Positions 9,629 to 11,508 of a DNA stretch of 11,508 nucleotides are shown here, in pieces (positions within the stretch are counted from its first letter, which is position 1; each line of letters opens with the position of its first letter). The stretch is taken from contig JNEM01013207.1 of assembly GCA_000697335.1 (NCBI GenBank), positions 1-11,508 of the forward strand. Direction: 5' to 3'. The translations under genes were made by a program, and so were the position numbers. Below the pieces are notes generated by a model that was not told the origin of the DNA, ran no database searches, and saw nothing but the letters and a program-made list of their open reading frames with translations. Source of the stretch: Conidiobolus incongruus B7586 (taxonomy: Eukaryota > Entomophthoromycota > Entomophthoromycetes > Entomophthorales > Conidiobolaceae).

Positions 9629-10028
9629 TGTAAGCATGGTTGCAAATACTGATATAGTGCAGAGGAAGACTTAATATAAGAGTAGCGTGACACGGAAAGT
9701 GGTACTATAACGTGGCTGTAGCGTGCGAATGTAAACAAAGTTTAATTAAGCTTCGAACTGGGATGAGTCACTGATATATTAAGATTTATATTAGGTAGTG
9801 CCAATATACTGTAGTATTGACAGGATGTAGTCTCAATCTTAGAAATAGTGAAAAAAGATAAGAAATAATAAGAATTGAGAGAAAAAAGAGAGCAACCTAG
9901 TTTATTAGATAATTCAATGCTATTTATACAATTAATTTAGCTATAAAAATATAAATTAATTATATAATTTATAGTTAATTGAATTATATGAAAGTATATA
10001 TAAGAATTTAGAGAACTAGTCTTCAACA
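9629..10028 (-). mobile_element. Probable solo LTR of an LTR retrotransposon
   Basis: This 400-bp unit begins TGTAAG and ends TTCAACA on the plus strand, giving TGT...ACA termini, and is flanked on both sides by AATTT. Read on the minus strand it starts TGTTGAAGAC, has TATAAATA at 9928-9921 and AATAAA at 9906-9901, then a CT-rich stretch (about 9895-9850) of the kind seen in R/U5 regions. This order supports minus-strand orientation, with U3 at the high-coordinate end. It is locally richer in GC than its surroundings, especially 9650-9770, where GTAGCGTG occurs twice (9682-9689 and 9718-9725). No internal region, gag or pol sequence lies beside it, so it looks like a recombined solo LTR. A copia-like origin is possible but not shown. 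The intact flanking repeat suggests it is not very old. It ends about 417 bp upstream of the NOL10 start, in the same transcriptional direction. Confidence 0.6.
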
Positions 10029-10033
10029 AATTT
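10029..10033. repeat. Target-site duplication AATTT, right copy
   Basis: This is an exact match to 9624-9628, directly abutting the ACA end of the LTR-like element. Confidence 0.5.
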
Positions 10034-11508
10034 AGATTTTTAATAATAATTGAATTAGTATAATATTAAAATTAATGGTCATTAGTTAAATAAAATTTGT
10101 AATGTTAAAACTGTTTCAAATTTGAATTTCTTTTCAATAATTAATAAATTATAATTTTATAATAATTTAGATAAAATAAAAATTATAATTGATGTTTGCA
10201 ATTTTATTCAAGTTATTTATATAGTCCAAAAAATTAGCATATATATATATAATAGGGAATAATATTATCTATCATTCAAAAAACTCAGATTACCACCCTG
10301 ATTTAAGAAGTCATATTGGAGTTATCTTATTTCATAGACTTATTGAATTTATCACTTAATAAACATATCTTTCTATTTTTATTTCAAAAATATCTAATCT
10401 CTAAGTAAAAGTATTAAGTATTTATTTTATTTCCAAAAAGCCATTATTATTTAATTTTATGAACCTTATTAATTTTCCTTAATTTTATAATAACCTATTG
10501 ATTACCACTGGTAATTCCTTATTTAAGCTTTTAAAATTTATATCCTTTAGTTTTTATAGCTGCTTTATAAATATATTAATCAGTATATTTTAAAATATTA
10601 ATTAATATTTTCCCTGAATTTTTATAGTTAAATAAATATTTCAAATAATAAAACTAATTAATTAATTTTAAAAAATATATTTTATTATTTTTAAATATAT
10701 TGATATTTTTTTATTTAAAGTTTAATTATTTAGTCATTTTTAAATTATTAAATTTTATATTTATTTTTTATTATTTCATCTTTTTTATTAAATTCAATAC
10801 CTAATACTTTATCAATAGTAATATATAATCAACCCACTCTAATATTTTAATATATTTAAAAACTTTATCTTTAATTAATATTAAAAAATATAAAAATACA
10901 AACTTAATTCCTAAGGTTTTAAATCCCTTAAAATTTCCCAATTATAAAGATTATTCATTCTTTTTATTAGTTTTAACTTTTTTTTCTTTTATATAATCAA
11001 TTATTTATAATCCATATTATATGATAGATAATCAATAATATAATAACTAAGATAGTTTAAATAAGCTCAGGATTTGTGAGTTTTTTTAATAAATGGCAAA
11101 TATCATATAATATTAATATTAACCTTTTTATAATATTTGATAAGTTTAAATTATATTAAGTATGGCTTATTTTTTAAATGAAATTTATTTAATCTTAATT
11201 TAAAATATATAATTTTCATAAATTTGTTATATTTTGTTAAACCAGGAATTTTTCCAAATATTTTTGGTAATATAAAACTTATTCATATTATGAGATTATT
11301 TTAATTATTCCATGTTATAAGCAGTTTTTTATCCTTTGCAACTATTATTATATTATCACTCAAATAATTAAAATAATTGATAATTAGTTAAAATAAAGTT
11401 AATTTAATTTTAGTCATATTTTTATATTGATTATATTTACTATAAAGTTAATTAATTTTATGATTATATTTTAAAATATATTTTGAAATATTATAATGAT
11501 ATTTCTTA
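10034..11508. other. AT-rich intergenic DNA, no gene seen
   Basis: This is a long stretch of A/T-dominated sequence with dense stops in all six frames. A short TA run lies near 10239-10251. I see no coding frame, RNA gene, second LTR or tandem array that I can support. Confidence 0.75.

Noticed and set aside
9757-9776. A hammerhead ribozyme core, suggested by GGGATGAGTC.
   Set aside because: The required CTGATGA is not intact, and the conserved GAAA with its stems is not found at a suitable distance.
9791-10028. A shorter LTR ending near 9810 followed by a TGGCACTACC string as a possible primer-binding site.
   Set aside because: The flanks at 9810 give no target duplication, and no internal element follows. 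The 9629-10028 boundaries have TG/CA ends and exact 5-bp repeats.

Overview
This window comes from an AT-rich eukaryotic nuclear genome. Two protein-coding genes read cleanly in the standard genetic code. Each has one very short GT-AG intron (47 and 50 bp), and the AATAAA-type signals near their 3' ends are eukaryotic. The exons are clearly richer in GC (roughly 40 percent by eye) than the flanks, which fall to perhaps 12-25 percent. The two proteins are conserved across eukaryotes and do not fix the lineage. Short introns, extreme AT-rich intergenic DNA and an LTR remnant suit an early-diverging fungus, an amoebozoan or another compact-intron protist, but I cannot choose between these from sequence alone.

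Layout. Positions 1-1304 are almost pure A/T with no gene. Positions 1305-3535 are more complex and hold two decayed, oppositely oriented (head-to-head) reading frames of unrecognised family, one on the minus strand (1305 to about 2330) and one on the plus strand (2678-3535). Positions 3536-4990 are again AT-rich, with only two short protein-like stretches. A small GC island with CCAAT, ACGCGT and a downstream TATA-like string (5001-5107) lies just ahead of the first real gene.

The core is a tail-to-tail gene pair. On the plus strand, 5254-7316 encodes a 671-residue NIPA/DUF803-family (magnesium transporter-like) membrane protein. It carries an unusual secreted-type N-terminus: a signal peptide followed by a cysteine-rich ectodomain with a tandem four-cysteine module. 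On the minus strand, 9212-7429 encodes a 577-residue NOL10/Enp2 nucleolar WD40 protein of small-subunit ribosome biogenesis, ending in an NUC153 motif and an acidic/basic tail. The stop codons are only 112 bp apart, and the two poly(A) signals are packed between them.

Upstream of NOL10, at 9629-10028, lies a 400-bp sequence with the hallmarks of a solo LTR: TG...CA ends, a perfect 5-bp direct repeat AATTT on both sides, and TATA and AATAAA motifs on the minus strand. It points the same way as NOL10. From 10034 to the end the DNA is AT-rich with no gene that I can support. The two genes belong to unrelated pathways (membrane cation transport and ribosome assembly), so their pairing looks positional rather than functional.
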